A stretch of 64,000 bases of DNA from Sporocytophaga myxococcoides DSM 11118 (GCF_000426725.1 NZ_KE384560.1:1014960-1078959); one strand, 5' to 3'. Counted from the first letter of the stretch, positions 38,415-48,164 are shown. Notes: generated by a model not told the origin, from the letters alone. Made by a program: numbers and translations.

Positions 38415-38819
38415 ATGAAAGAGGTACAGGTAAATTCTGTAATGCTGGTAGATGATAATGATACAGATAATTTTATCCATAAAAGAGTAATCGAGCTAAC
38501 CGGATTTGCAAAAAATATAATTGTTAAAAATTCAGGGAAGAGTGCTTTGGAATTTTTAGAATCGAACAAGTCTAACCTGGATGTCTTGCCTGATCTGATT
38601 TTTCTTGATATAAACATGCCGATAGTTGATGGGTTTGTTTTCCTTTTTGAATATGAAAACTTCCCAGACCCAGTTAAAGACAAGTGTAAGATAGTTATTC
38701 TTTCAAGCTCAGACAGTAAAAGAGACATCGATAGAATTGTCGATAATGAATATGTGATAAATTTTATCACTAAGCCTCTCTCAGAAGAAGCTCTGGATGA
38801 TTTAAAAACGATATTGTAA
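38415..38819 (+). CDS. stand-alone receiver (CheY-like) response regulator
   Basis: The 134-residue protein is one receiver domain. It has the acidic pair Asp-Asp (residues 12-13), the phospho-acceptor in 'I-F-L-D-I-N-M-P', the Ser in 'I-L-S-S-S' and Lys in 'I-T-K-P-L'. The pattern 'L-D-I-N-M-P-I-V-D-G' with a long helix resembles receivers that partner with PAS or phytochrome kinases. It is the third gene of the kinase cluster, and its output must be through protein binding. A terminator follows. Confidence 0.93.
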   Translation: MKEVQVNSVMLVDDNDTDNFIHKRVIELTGFAKNIIVKNSGKSALEFLESNKSNLDVLPDLIFLDINMPIVDGFVFLFEYENFPDPVKDKCKIVILSSSDSKRDIDRIVDNEYVINFITKPLSEEALDDLKTIL

Positions 38820-38841
38820 TATTCCAAGAAAGATTATTGTA

Positions 38842-38868
38842 AAAGCCTCCCTTCGGAGGTTTTTTTAT
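38842..38868 (+). terminator. intrinsic terminator after the receiver gene
   Basis: A GCCTCC / GGAGGT stem with a CTTC loop (38846-38860) is followed by seven T residues, 25 bases after the stop codon. It ends the PAS-kinase operon. Confidence 0.8.
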
Positions 38869-38895
38869 TTCTTCTTTTTTTCTTAAAAACATACA

Positions 38896-38930
38896 TAAAA
38901 AAGGGGCTGTTCACTAACAGCCCCTTTTGT
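38896..38930 (-). terminator. intrinsic terminator after icd
   Basis: A perfect 13-bp stem AAAAGGGGCTGTT / AACAGCCCCTTTT (38899-38911 with 38916-38928) with T-rich tail on the minus strand, about 25 bases past the icd stop. Confidence 0.88.
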
Positions 38931-38954
38931 ATTATCTTTTCAGTAAATATAATA

Positions 38955-40187
38955 TTACTTAGAAAGTTTAGCTTTAAGATTGGTGTCAATTGCAGAAAGG
39001 AATTCTTCTGTGTACAAGAAATGCTCTCCATGCTTTACGTTGCTTCCATAAACAGACACTGCAAGATCTTTAGTCATTTTACCGCTTTCTACTGTCTCAA
39101 CGCAAACTTGCTCCAAAGCCTCGCAGAATTTGATTAGATCCTGGTTGTTGTCCAGTTTTCCTCTGAAAGCAAGACCTCTGGTCCATGCGAAGATAGAAGC
39201 AATTGGATTGGTAGAAGTTGGTTTACCTTTCTGATGCTCTCTATAGTGACGAGTAACAGTTCCGTGAGCAGCTTCTGCTTCAAGTACTTTTCCATCCGGA
39301 GTAATAAGTACAGAAGTCATTAGACCTAAAGAACCGAATCCTTGAGCAACGATGTCAGACTGAACGTCTCCATCATAGTTTTTACAAGCCCAAACAAAGT
39401 TTCCATTCATTTTAAGTGCAGAAGCAACCATGTCATCGATCAGACGGTGCTCATATGTAAGACCTGCAGCTTCGAATTTAGCTTTGAATTCTTTTTCATA
39501 AGTCTCTTCAAAGATATCTTTGAAACGACCGTCATATTTCTTAAGGATAGTATTCTTAGTTGAGAAATATAGAGGCCATTTTTTCTGAAGCGCAAGGTTA
39601 AAGCAAGATTGTGCAAAACCTCTGATAGACTCATCTGTGTTGTACATCGCAAGGGCAACACCATCACCTTTAAAGTTGTATACTTCAAATGTCTGAGGCT
39701 CACCGCCACCTTCAGGAGTGAATGTTAGAGTTAATTTACCTTTTCCTTTGATTACAGTGTCAGTTGCACGGTACTGATCACCGAAAGCATGACGACCTAT
39801 ACAGATAGGTGCAGTCCAGTTTGGAACAAGTCTTGGAACATTGTTCGTTACGATAGGCTCACGGAAAACGGTTCCATCAAGGATGTTTCTGATTGTTCCG
39901 TTTGGAGATTTCCACATTTGCTTAAGGTTGAATTCTTTTACACGCGCCTCATCTGGAGTGATAGTCGCGCATTTGATACCAACCTGATATTTTTTTATTG
40001 CCTCAGCAGCATCAACAGTTACCTGATCGTTGGTCGCATCACGGTGCTCGATACCAAGGTCGTAGTACTTAATATCAACATCAATGTAAGGAGTGATAAG
40101 TTTATCTTTGATAAATTTCCAGATAATTCTGGTCATTTCATCTCCATCAAGTTCCACTACTGGATTTGCAACTTTAATCTTGTTCAT
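38955..40187 (-). CDS. icd: NADP-dependent isocitrate dehydrogenase (homodimeric, eukaryotic-like type)
   Basis: The enzyme oxidises isocitrate to 2-oxoglutarate in the TCA cycle and makes NADPH. The 410-residue protein starts [23 protein letters not shown], has the substrate loop '[18 protein letters not shown]', the metal-binding 'D-D-M-V-A' and 'N-Y-D-G-D-V-Q-S-D' blocks and the coenzyme motif '[10 protein letters not shown]'. This is subfamily II, common in eukaryotes and some Bacteroidota, not the Escherichia coli type. It is a single-gene unit. Confidence 0.96.
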   Translation of the reverse strand: MNKIKVANPVVELDGDEMTRIIWKFIKDKLITPYIDVDIKYYDLGIEHRDATNDQVTVDAAEAIKKYQVGIKCATITPDEARVKEFNLKQMWKSPNGTIRNILDGTVFREPIVTNNVPRLVPNWTAPICIGRHAFGDQYRATDTVIKGKGKLTLTFTPEGGGEPQTFEVYNFKGDGVALAMYNTDESIRGFAQSCFNLALQKKWPLYFSTKNTILKKYDGRFKDIFEETYEKEFKAKFEAAGLTYEHRLIDDMVASALKMNGNFVWACKNYDGDVQSDIVAQGFGSLGLMTSVLITPDGKVLEAEAAHGTVTRHYREHQKGKPTSTNPIASIFAWTRGLAFRGKLDNNQDLIKFCEALEQVCVETVESGKMTKDLAVSVYGSNVKHGEHFLYTEEFLSAIDTNLKAKLSK

Positions 40188-40386
40188 TTTTGCAAAAATT
40201 AAATGGTTATTTTAAGTTGAATAATAGTTCATTGCAGGAATCCCTGACTTATATTGAGGTGCAAATATAACAGGTAAGAGTCAAGAGACAAGAATTTTGC
40301 CCTAGATCGTGCAGGAAGTGGGTAAGAAATGCAGATTTCGTTATGATATAGTAGGGAATGACGGAGTCGATAGGGTATCTGAAAAA
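40188..40386. other. intergenic region upstream of icd with short purine-rich repeats
   Basis: Between icd and the lipoprotein terminator there is a segment with AAGAGTCAAGAGACAAGA-type short tandem repetition near 40275-40292. A 60-residue minus-strand ORF here (40229-40411) starts in the terminator and has a poor composition, so no gene is called. Confidence 0.4.
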
Positions 40387-40439
40387 TTCTTTTAAAGAAA
40401 AAACTGACCATATTTTGATCAGTTTTTTCTTTAAAAGAA
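40387..40439 (-). terminator. long perfect hairpin terminator after the lipoprotein gene
   Basis: A perfect 21-bp inverted repeat (40387-40407 with 40419-40439), with a core AAAAAACTGA / TCAGTTTTTT and an 11-base loop, lies 8 bases past the lipoprotein stop. Confidence 0.8.
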
Positions 40440-40447
40440 AATAATAT

Positions 40448-41248
40448 TTATTGACAAGTATACTCGTATTTTGTGAAATACAATTCGCCATCGCGTTCAA
40501 CAGTTTGTTTTGTTACAAACCCGTTGGAGTTAATTTCATAGGTATAATTGATGGAATGTTTATATTTGAATTGTCCCTTACGATTTTCTATTGCTCTTTT
40601 TATGAGATATTTTCCTGGATTACCAAATTCATACATTAACTCTTTCTGAGCAGGTTTATCAAGGTAATATTCAAAATCTACATATGTAGTATCGTGGACA
40701 TCAATGCCTTTTTTATTTTCAAATTCCCTGGTTTGGCTGCAGTTTCCATTAATATAGTTAAATAATTTTATTCTTTCTGACGGTTCACCATCTTCGCTTC
40801 TTTGAGTGATGGTTTTGACAAGTAAATTGTTTTCATAATAATAATCTGTCCGGTCAATAATAATACTCCCATCATCAAAATTAAAATGTTCTATTGACTT
40901 AACTGGAAGTTTCCTTTCATTAATCCAAATAGTATCATTGATGCCAAAGGGGTTTTTATTTTTATCAAATAAACTTCCGATGATGTATTTATCTGAAATA
41001 ACTGCTTTTGCATATTTTACCTGACTGCTGCTTAGATCACTGTCATCAGAATAAGTAAACTCAGCAGTTTTACCATCCAATGACCTTATCTGAGTATAAT
41101 AAAGGCTGTATGCTTCATCATCTTGGCTGTATGATACCGACTTTACATAGCATTGGGGTTCTGGGGAAGGTGCAGGATAGTCTTTATCTTTTTTACAGGA
41201 AATAAGTGCAGTAAAAGATAATACAGAAAGTAAAATTTTATATTTCAT
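40448..41248 (-). CDS. lipoprotein of unknown function
   Basis: Start set at the ATG at 41248, which gives a lipoprotein signal: MKYKILLSVLSFTALISC followed by Lys-Lys-Asp-Lys-Asp, with Cys18 as the lipidation site. The positions just after Cys are Lys-rich; in Bacteroidota a K/D-E-rich export motif can direct lipoproteins to the cell surface. The 266-residue protein has 'Y-x-Y-E-N-N-L-L-V-K-T-I-T-Q-R' strands like those of YD-repeat-type or DUF4595-like lipoproteins, but I do not claim a family. The longer frame upstream (to 41305) has no signal and is not used. Confidence 0.75.
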   Translation of the reverse strand: MKYKILLSVLSFTALISCKKDKDYPAPSPEPQCYVKSVSYSQDDEAYSLYYTQIRSLDGKTAEFTYSDDSDLSSSQVKYAKAVISDKYIIGSLFDKNKNPFGINDTIWINERKLPVKSIEHFNFDDGSIIIDRTDYYYENNLLVKTITQRSEDGEPSERIKLFNYINGNCSQTREFENKKGIDVHDTTYVDFEYYLDKPAQKELMYEFGNPGKYLIKRAIENRKGQFKYKHSINYTYEINSNGFVTKQTVERDGELYFTKYEYTCQ

Positions 41249-41304
41249 ATTATAAAAATGGTTTTCTTTAAAAATACTAAAAAAGTCGAAGTAAAGTAGG
41301 ATCA

Positions 41305-41333
41305 AAAAAGCAGCTCATTCATTTATGAGCTGC
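41305..41333 (-). terminator. intrinsic terminator after the large M16 peptidase
   Basis: A perfect 9-bp stem GCAGCTCAT / ATGAGCTGC (41310-41318 with 41325-41333) is followed by TTTTTTG on the minus strand, 30 bases past the peptidase stop. Confidence 0.85.
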
Positions 41334-41362
41334 CTCTATGTGACTTTTAATAATCAAGAGTT

Positions 41363-44314
41363 TTAATACCCGAATAACTCTTCAAGCTTCAGTTCTCTTA
41401 CTTTTCCATATTTAGAAAGCTTATCGAAATCAATTCTGTCTTTAGATCCGATGATAACATATGCTTTCTTCTGGCCTCTATAGAATTTATCATGAAAGTT
41501 TTTAAGGTCAGTGAGTGATAACGTTTTTATTTTTTCGTAAACTTCTTTTCTGATATCATAATCTATCCCAAGTTTTTTCAGTCTTTCATATTCTGATATA
41601 ACTGCAAATTTGGTGATCCTTTGTGTGTTTACAATTTCGATGATTGAAGATTTTGCATTTTGATATAGCACCTCTGATTGGGGCATGTCTTCATAAAGCT
41701 CCAGCATTCCGTCAATAGCCTCTTTAATCTTGTCTGCCTGAGTTCCTATATATGATGTTATATAATTTGGATCACCTTTTCTCCACGCATTTTCATATCT
41801 TGACTTTACTGCGTATGCTAAAGCTCTTGATTCTCTTAATTCCTGGAATACAATAGAACTCATACTCCCTCCAAAATATTCATTAAATAAAGCTATCTGC
41901 GGAAGTATTTCTTTATCATAGGTAATTGATTTAGATAAGAAGATTACTTCACCTTGTACCATTTCATAATTAGCCCATAGTACTTCATTTTCATTTATTT
42001 CCTGTAAAGCGAATTTTTCCGGAGCCGGAGGATCCTTTAATTCAGTTCCGCATTTGTGATTTGAAGAAAGACTTTTGTTGAGTTTGGCAGCGTCTGTCGG
42101 CCCGTAATAAAGAACACGATGCTTTATAGAGTTAAGACTTTTTACTATGTCAGTCAATTCGGAAGGCTTCATAGAGCGCAGTTGCTCTTCTGAAAGTATT
42201 GTTGTAAAAGGAGAGTGGGGGCCATACTTAGCATAACTCACAAGTCCTGAACGGAATATTATGTCCTTGTTAAGCTTATTGTCTTTTCTGGCTTTTAGTG
42301 ACCTTTCTACAAGGTTATTATAAGCTACAGGATCTTCCTGTGGAGTCTTAAGTATTTTTTCAAAAAGTTTTAGAGCTTGATTGAAATTCTCCTGAAGTCC
42401 TGTAAGGGTAAAGAACATAGCATCTGCTGACATCGAGAATGAATAGGAACATCCTATTTTATAAAACTCTTTTTTCAGTTCTTCACTTGATAAACCTTTT
42501 ACTCCCAAAAAGTCAAGGTAACTAACTGCAAGGCCGTACTTTGGTGAATGTTCTCTTCCGATATCCCATACATAGTTAAGTGTAAATATGTCATTCTCCG
42601 TGTTCTTTTTATAAGTGACAGGTAGATTAGTCTTAGTTTTGAATTGCAATAATTCTTTATTGAAATCTATCCAGACCGGTTTAATGCTATCGCTAGGCTG
42701 ATTCATTACAAACTCAAAGAACGGAGAGTGATCTTCTCTATTAAGAGGCACAGGCGATATTTGCGGTTTGGGTACTTTTTTGATTGTGGTATCAGTACCT
42801 GTAAATTTGTAAACAGCTACATAATTTGAATCAAATCTTTGTTTTACAAATTCTACGATTTGTTCTTTGGTGATAGAGGAAAGGACTTCTGTTTCTTCCA
42901 CGCTTCTCTGCCATGGTTCTCCAGTGATAAAGCTTTCGACAAATGCATCAGCTCTGGCTTTGTTGCTTTCATAAGACTGCATTTTCGACATCTTGATATC
43001 ATTGATGGTGGCTTTAATGAGCCATTCTTCAAATTTTCCTTTTTTTAATGAATCCAATTGGGCGAGCAATAACACCTTTAGGTCTTCCAATGTCTGTCCC
43101 TGTTTTGGTCTTCCACCCATTACAAAAATTGAATAATCATTTAATGCCATGTCATAGGCAAAGGCAGATAGTACTTTTTGTCTCTGATTGAGGTTTAAGT
43201 CTATCAGGCCGGCCTGCCCATTAGTGAGTAGGAGACTTATAAGTTTTAGGTAATAAAAATCTGGAATAAAATTATTTTTAACTTCTTGTCCTTTTATGCC
43301 ATTGAATCTGAAAGCCACTGTAAGATTTTCTGCATCAGGTCCGTAAACATCAATTTTTTCAGGTCTTTTAATCGGACTCTCTGTAGGAGGAGTGAATGGC
43401 GCAACAGCTTTTTCCTTTAGCCTGCTAAAGCTTTTATCAATGATTCTGATCGCTTTTTCAGGATCGAAATCACCACTCATACATATTGCTATGTTATTGG
43501 GAACATAATATCTGTCAAAATATTTTTTTATTTCTGTTATGGAAGGGTTTTTCAGATGTTCTACAGTACCTATTGTTGTCTGGGTTCCGTATTGATGCCT
43601 TTGGAAAAGTCCAGACATCATTGCCTCATATACTTTTCTCTTATCATTGTCCAACCCCCTGTTTTTTTCTTCATAAACGGCTTCCAGCTCTGTATGGAAT
43701 AAACGTGGAACAACAGTACTAAAACGTTCACTTTCAATTTCTGCCCATCTCTCCAGGCTGTTGGAAGGTATATCATTTACATAGACAGTTTGCTCAAGAA
43801 ATGTATAAGCATTAGTTCCTGTGGCTCCAATGTTACTGAGCATTTTATCGTATTCGTTGGGTATGCTGAATTTAGCTGCTAGCAGAGAAGTGGAGTCTAT
43901 TTTTTGGTATAGTCTTGTTCTTTGCTTCTCGTCTCTGGTTGTTCTGTACACCTCATAAAGATTTTCTATTTCCTTTAGTAAAGGTTCTTCTTTAGCCCAG
44001 TCATTTGTTCCGATTTTTGAAGTGCCTTTGAAAAGTATATGTTCCAGATAATGTGCAAGACCAGTATTGGTTGCTGGATCATTTTTACTTCCTGCTTTTA
44101 CAGCGATATAAGTCTGGATCCTTGGAGCGTCTTTGTATACTGTCATGTAAACTTTCAGCCCGTTTTTCAGCGTGTAGATCCGTGTTTTCAGAGGATCATT
44201 TGTAACTGTTTCAAAGGTATATTCACCTGAAGAATGTCTCTCTGTAACAAACTTAGAAGGTTGCCCCAATACCCATAAAGGGAGTAGGAGTAAAAGGAAA
44301 ATTTTCCTGATCAT
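41363..44314 (-). CDS. large M16 family zinc metallopeptidase (two tandem M16 units)
   Basis: The 983-residue protein has a signal peptide (about 1-18), so it acts in the periplasm. The first M16 unit carries the zinc motif H88-Y-L-E91-H92 (G-L-A-H-Y-L-E-H-I-L-F-K-G-T) with downstream Glu in 'V-Y-E-E-K-N-R', and the C-terminal half contains a second M16-like pair without an HxxEH, the usual arrangement. It is related to pitrilysin/PqqL-type peptidases that degrade peptides in the envelope. It is a single-gene unit. Confidence 0.92.
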   Translation of the reverse strand: MIRKIFLLLLLPLWVLGQPSKFVTERHSSGEYTFETVTNDPLKTRIYTLKNGLKVYMTVYKDAPRIQTYIAVKAGSKNDPATNTGLAHYLEHILFKGTSKIGTNDWAKEEPLLKEIENLYEVYRTTRDEKQRTRLYQKIDSTSLLAAKFSIPNEYDKMLSNIGATGTNAYTFLEQTVYVNDIPSNSLERWAEIESERFSTVVPRLFHTELEAVYEEKNRGLDNDKRKVYEAMMSGLFQRHQYGTQTTIGTVEHLKNPSITEIKKYFDRYYVPNNIAICMSGDFDPEKAIRIIDKSFSRLKEKAVAPFTPPTESPIKRPEKIDVYGPDAENLTVAFRFNGIKGQEVKNNFIPDFYYLKLISLLLTNGQAGLIDLNLNQRQKVLSAFAYDMALNDYSIFVMGGRPKQGQTLEDLKVLLLAQLDSLKKGKFEEWLIKATINDIKMSKMQSYESNKARADAFVESFITGEPWQRSVEETEVLSSITKEQIVEFVKQRFDSNYVAVYKFTGTDTTIKKVPKPQISPVPLNREDHSPFFEFVMNQPSDSIKPVWIDFNKELLQFKTKTNLPVTYKKNTENDIFTLNYVWDIGREHSPKYGLAVSYLDFLGVKGLSSEELKKEFYKIGCSYSFSMSADAMFFTLTGLQENFNQALKLFEKILKTPQEDPVAYNNLVERSLKARKDNKLNKDIIFRSGLVSYAKYGPHSPFTTILSEEQLRSMKPSELTDIVKSLNSIKHRVLYYGPTDAAKLNKSLSSNHKCGTELKDPPAPEKFALQEINENEVLWANYEMVQGEVIFLSKSITYDKEILPQIALFNEYFGGSMSSIVFQELRESRALAYAVKSRYENAWRKGDPNYITSYIGTQADKIKEAIDGMLELYEDMPQSEVLYQNAKSSIIEIVNTQRITKFAVISEYERLKKLGIDYDIRKEVYEKIKTLSLTDLKNFHDKFYRGQKKAYVIIGSKDRIDFDKLSKYGKVRELKLEELFGY

Positions 44315-44423
44315 TGGAGTATTATGAACTATGGTTTAAAAATTATTGATATTAAAGGGAAACCCCTTAGTGGTTCTAAAAGTTATTTCCGGCGAAATTT
44401 AAAAAATAAAAATGACAGCTTGA

Positions 44424-46160
44424 TTAGAATTCAGATTCAAGGCCGAATCTTTTTCTTAACTCATCAATGATAGGATATTTCTGAGTTAAGTAGTTAAGCT
44501 TTTCTTTTGGAGTATAGATTAATTTTACTTCGTCCTGAGAAGAGAGTTCAGCTTCGAGCTGAAGGGTTTTGTTACTAATCTTGCTTCTCAGAAAATCAAG
44601 CAGAGATGATCTCATTTCATTTATCTGATCTTGTTGGATGAAATTATCAAGTTTAATTTTGATAATATTACCATCTACCAAATCATATACTCTATCAATA
44701 ATAAAGTATTCATTCATTTTACCTTCGTTTCTAAGGTTCATGGCATATTCCTGCCAGTACTTCATGAGTTCTTTCGGGTCAATGGGTTTATTTACTGTAA
44801 TCAGATCTGATGCAGAAACCGTTTCGACTTTCTTTTCCGGCATCTTAGTGTCTGCCCCTTTTTGGAGATCTTTCAGACTGGGAAGCTTAATAGTGGATTT
44901 AAGCTCTGATTTCTCAGCAGCAGGTTTGGGAGCCGCTGGTCCTGCATTGTTTTTGGATTCGGCAGGCGCCTCTGCAGGCGCCCCGGATCCATTAATATTT
45001 ACTGTATCAGCTTTTTTTTTTAACTCCTCAGGCATTGCCCGGAGTTCAGAACCAAGATTTATAGCCTGGTTGAGAAAGGCCATTTTCATGAGCGCAAGCT
45101 CAATGAGAAGTCTCGGGTTTTTGCTGTTTTTGAATTGAAGATCACATCCGCTGATAATATTCAGACAAGACATAAGGAATGAAATAGACGCTGCTTCTGC
45201 CTGAGAACCATATTTCTGTTTCACCTCATCAGATACTTCAAGGAGTTTAAGTGTTGCAGCATCTTTGCATACAAGGAGATTACGCAAATGCTCTCCTAGT
45301 CCTATGATAAAGTTATGTCCGTCGAAACCATCTCTCAGAATTTCATCATATACAAGCAATGCACCAGCTACATCCTGGCGATTCAGCAAGTCTGTCATCT
45401 TGAAGTAATAATCATAATCAAGTATATGCAGATTGTCAATTGTACACTTGTAAGTAACAGTATTGTCAGAAGAGAATGTGACAATCAGGTCAAATAGAGA
45501 AAGGGCATCTCTTAGGGCTCCATCTGCCTTTTGGGCGATCAGGTGTAGTGCTTGTGCTTCAGCTTTAATAGTTTCTTTCTCTGCAATTCGGGCGAGGTGA
45601 GCAGCAATATCTTTTACTGATATTCTGCTAAAGTCAAATATCTGACAACGTGAAAGGATAGTTGGTATAATCTTATGCTTTTCAGTCGTTGCCAGGATAA
45701 AGATTGCATATTTAGGAGGTTCTTCCAGGGTCTTAAGAAATGCGTTAAATGCCGCATTTGACAACATGTGAACCTCATCTATAATATAGATTTTATATTT
45801 TCCATATTGTGGAGGGTATCTTACCTGGTCTACAAGATTTCTGATGTCGTCTACAGAGTTGTTGGAGGCAGCATCGAGCTCATGTACGTTAAATGATGCA
45901 TTGTTATTGAAACTTTTGCATGATTCACATTCATTACACGCCTCAATTTCAGAAGTAATATTTTCGCAATTGATTGTTTTGGCCAAAATACGGGCATTAG
46001 TAGTCTTACCGACTCCTCTTGGTCCGCAAAAGAGAAATGCCTGAGCTAAATGCTTATTTTTAATAGCATTTTTTAGCGTTGTAGTTATATGAGACTGACC
46101 GACAACTGTTTCAAAAGTAGTCGGACGGTATTTCCTTGCCGAAACAACAAAATTTTCCAT
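44424..46160 (-). CDS. dnaX: DNA polymerase III subunit gamma/tau
   Basis: DnaX is the ATPase of the clamp loader. The 578-residue protein shows 'ARKYRPTTFETVVGQSHITTTL', Walker A GPRGVGKTT (about 46-54), a four-Cys zinc module (C-E-N-I...C-N-E-C-E-S-C, about 65-82), 'D-E-V-H-M-L-S' (Walker B) and the sensor-1 'A-T-T-E-K-H-K-I'. A Pro/Ala-rich hinge (about 385-450) leads to a C-terminal domain. I see no obvious slippery A-run forcing a short gamma form. The plus-strand 166-residue ORF over it (44638-45138) is a shadow. Confidence 0.96.
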   Translation of the reverse strand: MENFVVSARKYRPTTFETVVGQSHITTTLKNAIKNKHLAQAFLFCGPRGVGKTTNARILAKTINCENITSEIEACNECESCKSFNNNASFNVHELDAASNNSVDDIRNLVDQVRYPPQYGKYKIYIIDEVHMLSNAAFNAFLKTLEEPPKYAIFILATTEKHKIIPTILSRCQIFDFSRISVKDIAAHLARIAEKETIKAEAQALHLIAQKADGALRDALSLFDLIVTFSSDNTVTYKCTIDNLHILDYDYYFKMTDLLNRQDVAGALLVYDEILRDGFDGHNFIIGLGEHLRNLLVCKDAATLKLLEVSDEVKQKYGSQAEAASISFLMSCLNIISGCDLQFKNSKNPRLLIELALMKMAFLNQAINLGSELRAMPEELKKKADTVNINGSGAPAEAPAESKNNAGPAAPKPAAEKSELKSTIKLPSLKDLQKGADTKMPEKKVETVSASDLITVNKPIDPKELMKYWQEYAMNLRNEGKMNEYFIIDRVYDLVDGNIIKIKLDNFIQQDQINEMRSSLLDFLRSKISNKTLQLEAELSSQDEVKLIYTPKEKLNYLTQKYPIIDELRKRFGLESEF

Positions 46161-46360
46161 CCTCGCAATTTATATAATTTCTGTTATTTTTTAAACGGAA
46201 GGAACGTCTAAATTGGATACTTTATGTGGAAAATTTCAATGTTTCTGATTCAAAACTGGTTATAAGGCTGAAAGCTAAAAGCTTAGTGCTGAAAGTTAAA
46301 AGTCTAAAGCTTTTTTAATTTGAAAATGCCAGATTGATTTAAAAAATATTTATATAATCA
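46161..46360. repeat. intergenic region with AAAGCT-type degenerate tandem repeats
   Basis: Within the gap upstream of dnaX, 46266-46310 contains two diverged units of about 20-25 bases (GGCTGAAAGCTAAAAGCTTA, then GTGCTGAAAGTTAAAAGTCT). No ORF or RNA gene is seen. Confidence 0.5.
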
Positions 46361-46362
46361 AT

Positions 46363-46396
46363 AAAAAGCTGTTGTCCTTCCGGACAACAGCTTGTC
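46363..46396 (-). terminator. intrinsic terminator after the DUF2188 gene
   Basis: A perfect 12-bp stem AAGCTGTTGTCC / GGACAACAGCTT with a TTCC loop (46366-46377 with 46382-46393) has a T-rich tail on the minus strand. Confidence 0.85.
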
Positions 46397-46406
46397 TGGT
46401 AATTTA

Positions 46407-46661
46407 CTAAAGGTTAGTTTGATAATATTTTAAGAAATCTTGTAGCTTTTTTTCTGGATTTTCATCAAATAGTCTTTCTTCTTCAACATGTCCACTATGG
46501 TTAAGAATAGTCACCTTGCATTTTTGCTCTTTTCTGGCAAATTCAAAAGTTCTCAGTACAATATCTCTTTTTGTAGGGCTTCTGAATATAACTTTGTCAG
46601 AAATTGCTTCTTTTGCTTCCCAGCAAGAGCCAGCAGGCACAATGCTTATAGATCTGTTCAT
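46407..46661 (-). CDS. DUF2188 domain protein
   Basis: The 84-residue protein matches the DUF2188 pattern: a Trp-containing strand (S-C-W-E-A-K), a middle helix with 'S-P-T-K-R-D-I-V-L-R-T-F-E-F-A-R-K-E-Q' and a final 'V-T-I-L-N-H-S-G-H-V-E-E-E-R' beta strand. DUF2188 proteins are small and unassigned; the fold resembles small double-stranded beta hairpins. It is a single-gene unit. Confidence 0.75.
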   Translation of the reverse strand: MNRSISIVPAGSCWEAKEAISDKVIFRSPTKRDIVLRTFEFARKEQKCKVTILNHSGHVEEERLFDENPEKKLQDFLKYYQTNL

Positions 46662-46785
46662 ATCTGTAGTGTGTTATTCTATTTGTGATGATTTTAATTC
46701 AAAACACCTTTAGTCAAAAAAGGTTTAAGATTTAATATACAGGTAATAAATATTTTTTAATTTCTCATTTATAAATCAATTAATA

Positions 46786-48099
46786 ATGAAAGGTTTTATT
46801 GCTCATCTTTTTATAATACTGTCTTTATCTTCAATATCCTTTGCACAGAACGGACTTTTGCATTCAGGACCTATGCCGGGCTTTTCCGGAAAAAACAGAG
46901 TAAACATCTGGCTTCAGACTAAAGAACCCTCCAACGCAAAAATAAAATATTGGATATATGAGGATGAAAATGGTTTTGACTATAGTTCTGAAGTTGCATC
47001 AGATGTAGAGCATGGTAATACATTTCAATTCGATTTAAGAAACCTTAAACCTGGAAAAATGTATCAGTATGAAGTTTATATTAATGATATCAAACAGGAG
47101 TTTAAGGAACCTCTTTTCTTCAGAACTCAGCCAGATTCATCTGCTGGCGGTGAGTTTTCTTTTGCAACCGGAAGCTGTGCATACACTAAAGAGACGGATA
47201 TAGCGAGTGATGAAGATAAAAACATCTATAAAATTTATACTTCTATAGCAGCACTTAAGCCTGATTTCATGCTCTGGCTTGGTGACAATATTTACTTTGA
47301 GAACGCTGATGTTGCAAGCAGGGATGGTATGTTGCACAGATATACTTTTTCAAGAGGTAATCCTTACCTGCAAAATCTTTTAAGAACTTCTCATCACTAT
47401 GCTATCTGGGATGACCATGATTTTGGTCCCAACGATGCTGACAGTACTTTCAAAAACAAAGCTTACAGCAATGAATTGTTTCGCTTATTCTGGTGCAATA
47501 ATAATTTAACAGAATTCCAAAAAAGGAATAGCATTGCTAATGTATTTTCATGGAATGATGTTGAGTTTTTTCTTCTTGATGACAGAACATTCAGGGCGCC
47601 GGCAAAGATTGCGAGAGCCAATAAGCAGTTGCTAGGAAAAGAGCAGATAAGCTGGCTCATTACTGAACTAAAGAGAAGCAGTGCTACATTTAAATTCATT
47701 GCCATGGGCGGGCAGATTCTGAATCCTGATAAGGTATTTGAAAACTATTCAAGATATAAGAATGAATGGAAGTACTTGCTGAGTGAGCTTGATAAAGCTG
47801 AGGTAGGGGGAATAATACTATTAACCGGTGACAGGCATTTTTCGGAGGTCACCATGATGCCTAGAAAAGGTAATTATCCTTTATATGAACTGACTTGCTC
47901 ACCTCTTACCTCAAGTGTTCCGAAGAAGGAGCTAGGTCACAATAAATTAAGGTTAAATGGATCTTTGATTGCTGAAAGAAACTTCAGCATCATTACTATA
48001 GGTGGTGAGGGGGAAAAGCGATACATTAATATGACTATCTATTCGAATAAAAGTATGCCATTGTGGGAAAAGAGGATATATAAATCTGAGATATATTAG
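46786..48099 (+). CDS. PhoD-like alkaline phosphatase / phosphodiesterase
   Basis: A signal peptide (about 1-20) is followed by a Fn3-like N-terminal beta domain (about 30-125) and a metallophosphatase domain. Metal-binding motifs are 'L-W-L-G-D-N-I-Y' (about 160), 'A-I-W-D-D-H-D-F-G-P-N-D-A-D' (about 205-218) and 'L-L-T-G-D-R-H-F-S-E' (about 345). PhoD enzymes release phosphate from phosphodiesters or phosphomonoesters outside the cytoplasm and usually use calcium and iron. The 437-residue length is normal. No phosphate-control genes are adjacent. Confidence 0.9.
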   Translation: MKGFIAHLFIILSLSSISFAQNGLLHSGPMPGFSGKNRVNIWLQTKEPSNAKIKYWIYEDENGFDYSSEVASDVEHGNTFQFDLRNLKPGKMYQYEVYINDIKQEFKEPLFFRTQPDSSAGGEFSFATGSCAYTKETDIASDEDKNIYKIYTSIAALKPDFMLWLGDNIYFENADVASRDGMLHRYTFSRGNPYLQNLLRTSHHYAIWDDHDFGPNDADSTFKNKAYSNELFRLFWCNNNLTEFQKRNSIANVFSWNDVEFFLLDDRTFRAPAKIARANKQLLGKEQISWLITELKRSSATFKFIAMGGQILNPDKVFENYSRYKNEWKYLLSELDKAEVGGIILLTGDRHFSEVTMMPRKGNYPLYELTCSPLTSSVPKKELGHNKLRLNGSLIAERNFSIITIGGEGEKRYINMTIYSNKSMPLWEKRIYKSEIY

Positions 48100-48164
48100 T
48101 AAAGTAAAATACAAATAGATAAAGGAGAGCTAACAAATTTTTTTAACAGTTCTAACTCTCTTAT

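Noticed and set aside
38360-38827. 155-residue minus-strand ORF over the receiver gene
   Set aside because: It overlaps a clear response regulator on the plus strand and shows Ser/Leu-rich shadow composition.
40249-40500. 83-residue minus-strand ORF near the lipoprotein end
   Set aside because: It spans the lipoprotein terminator and a repeat-like gap; composition is not protein-like.
44638-45138. 166-residue plus-strand ORF over dnaX
   Set aside because: It is a long shadow of the dnaX gene; low-complexity Ser/Phe/Ala composition follows from the hinge region's Ala/Pro codons.
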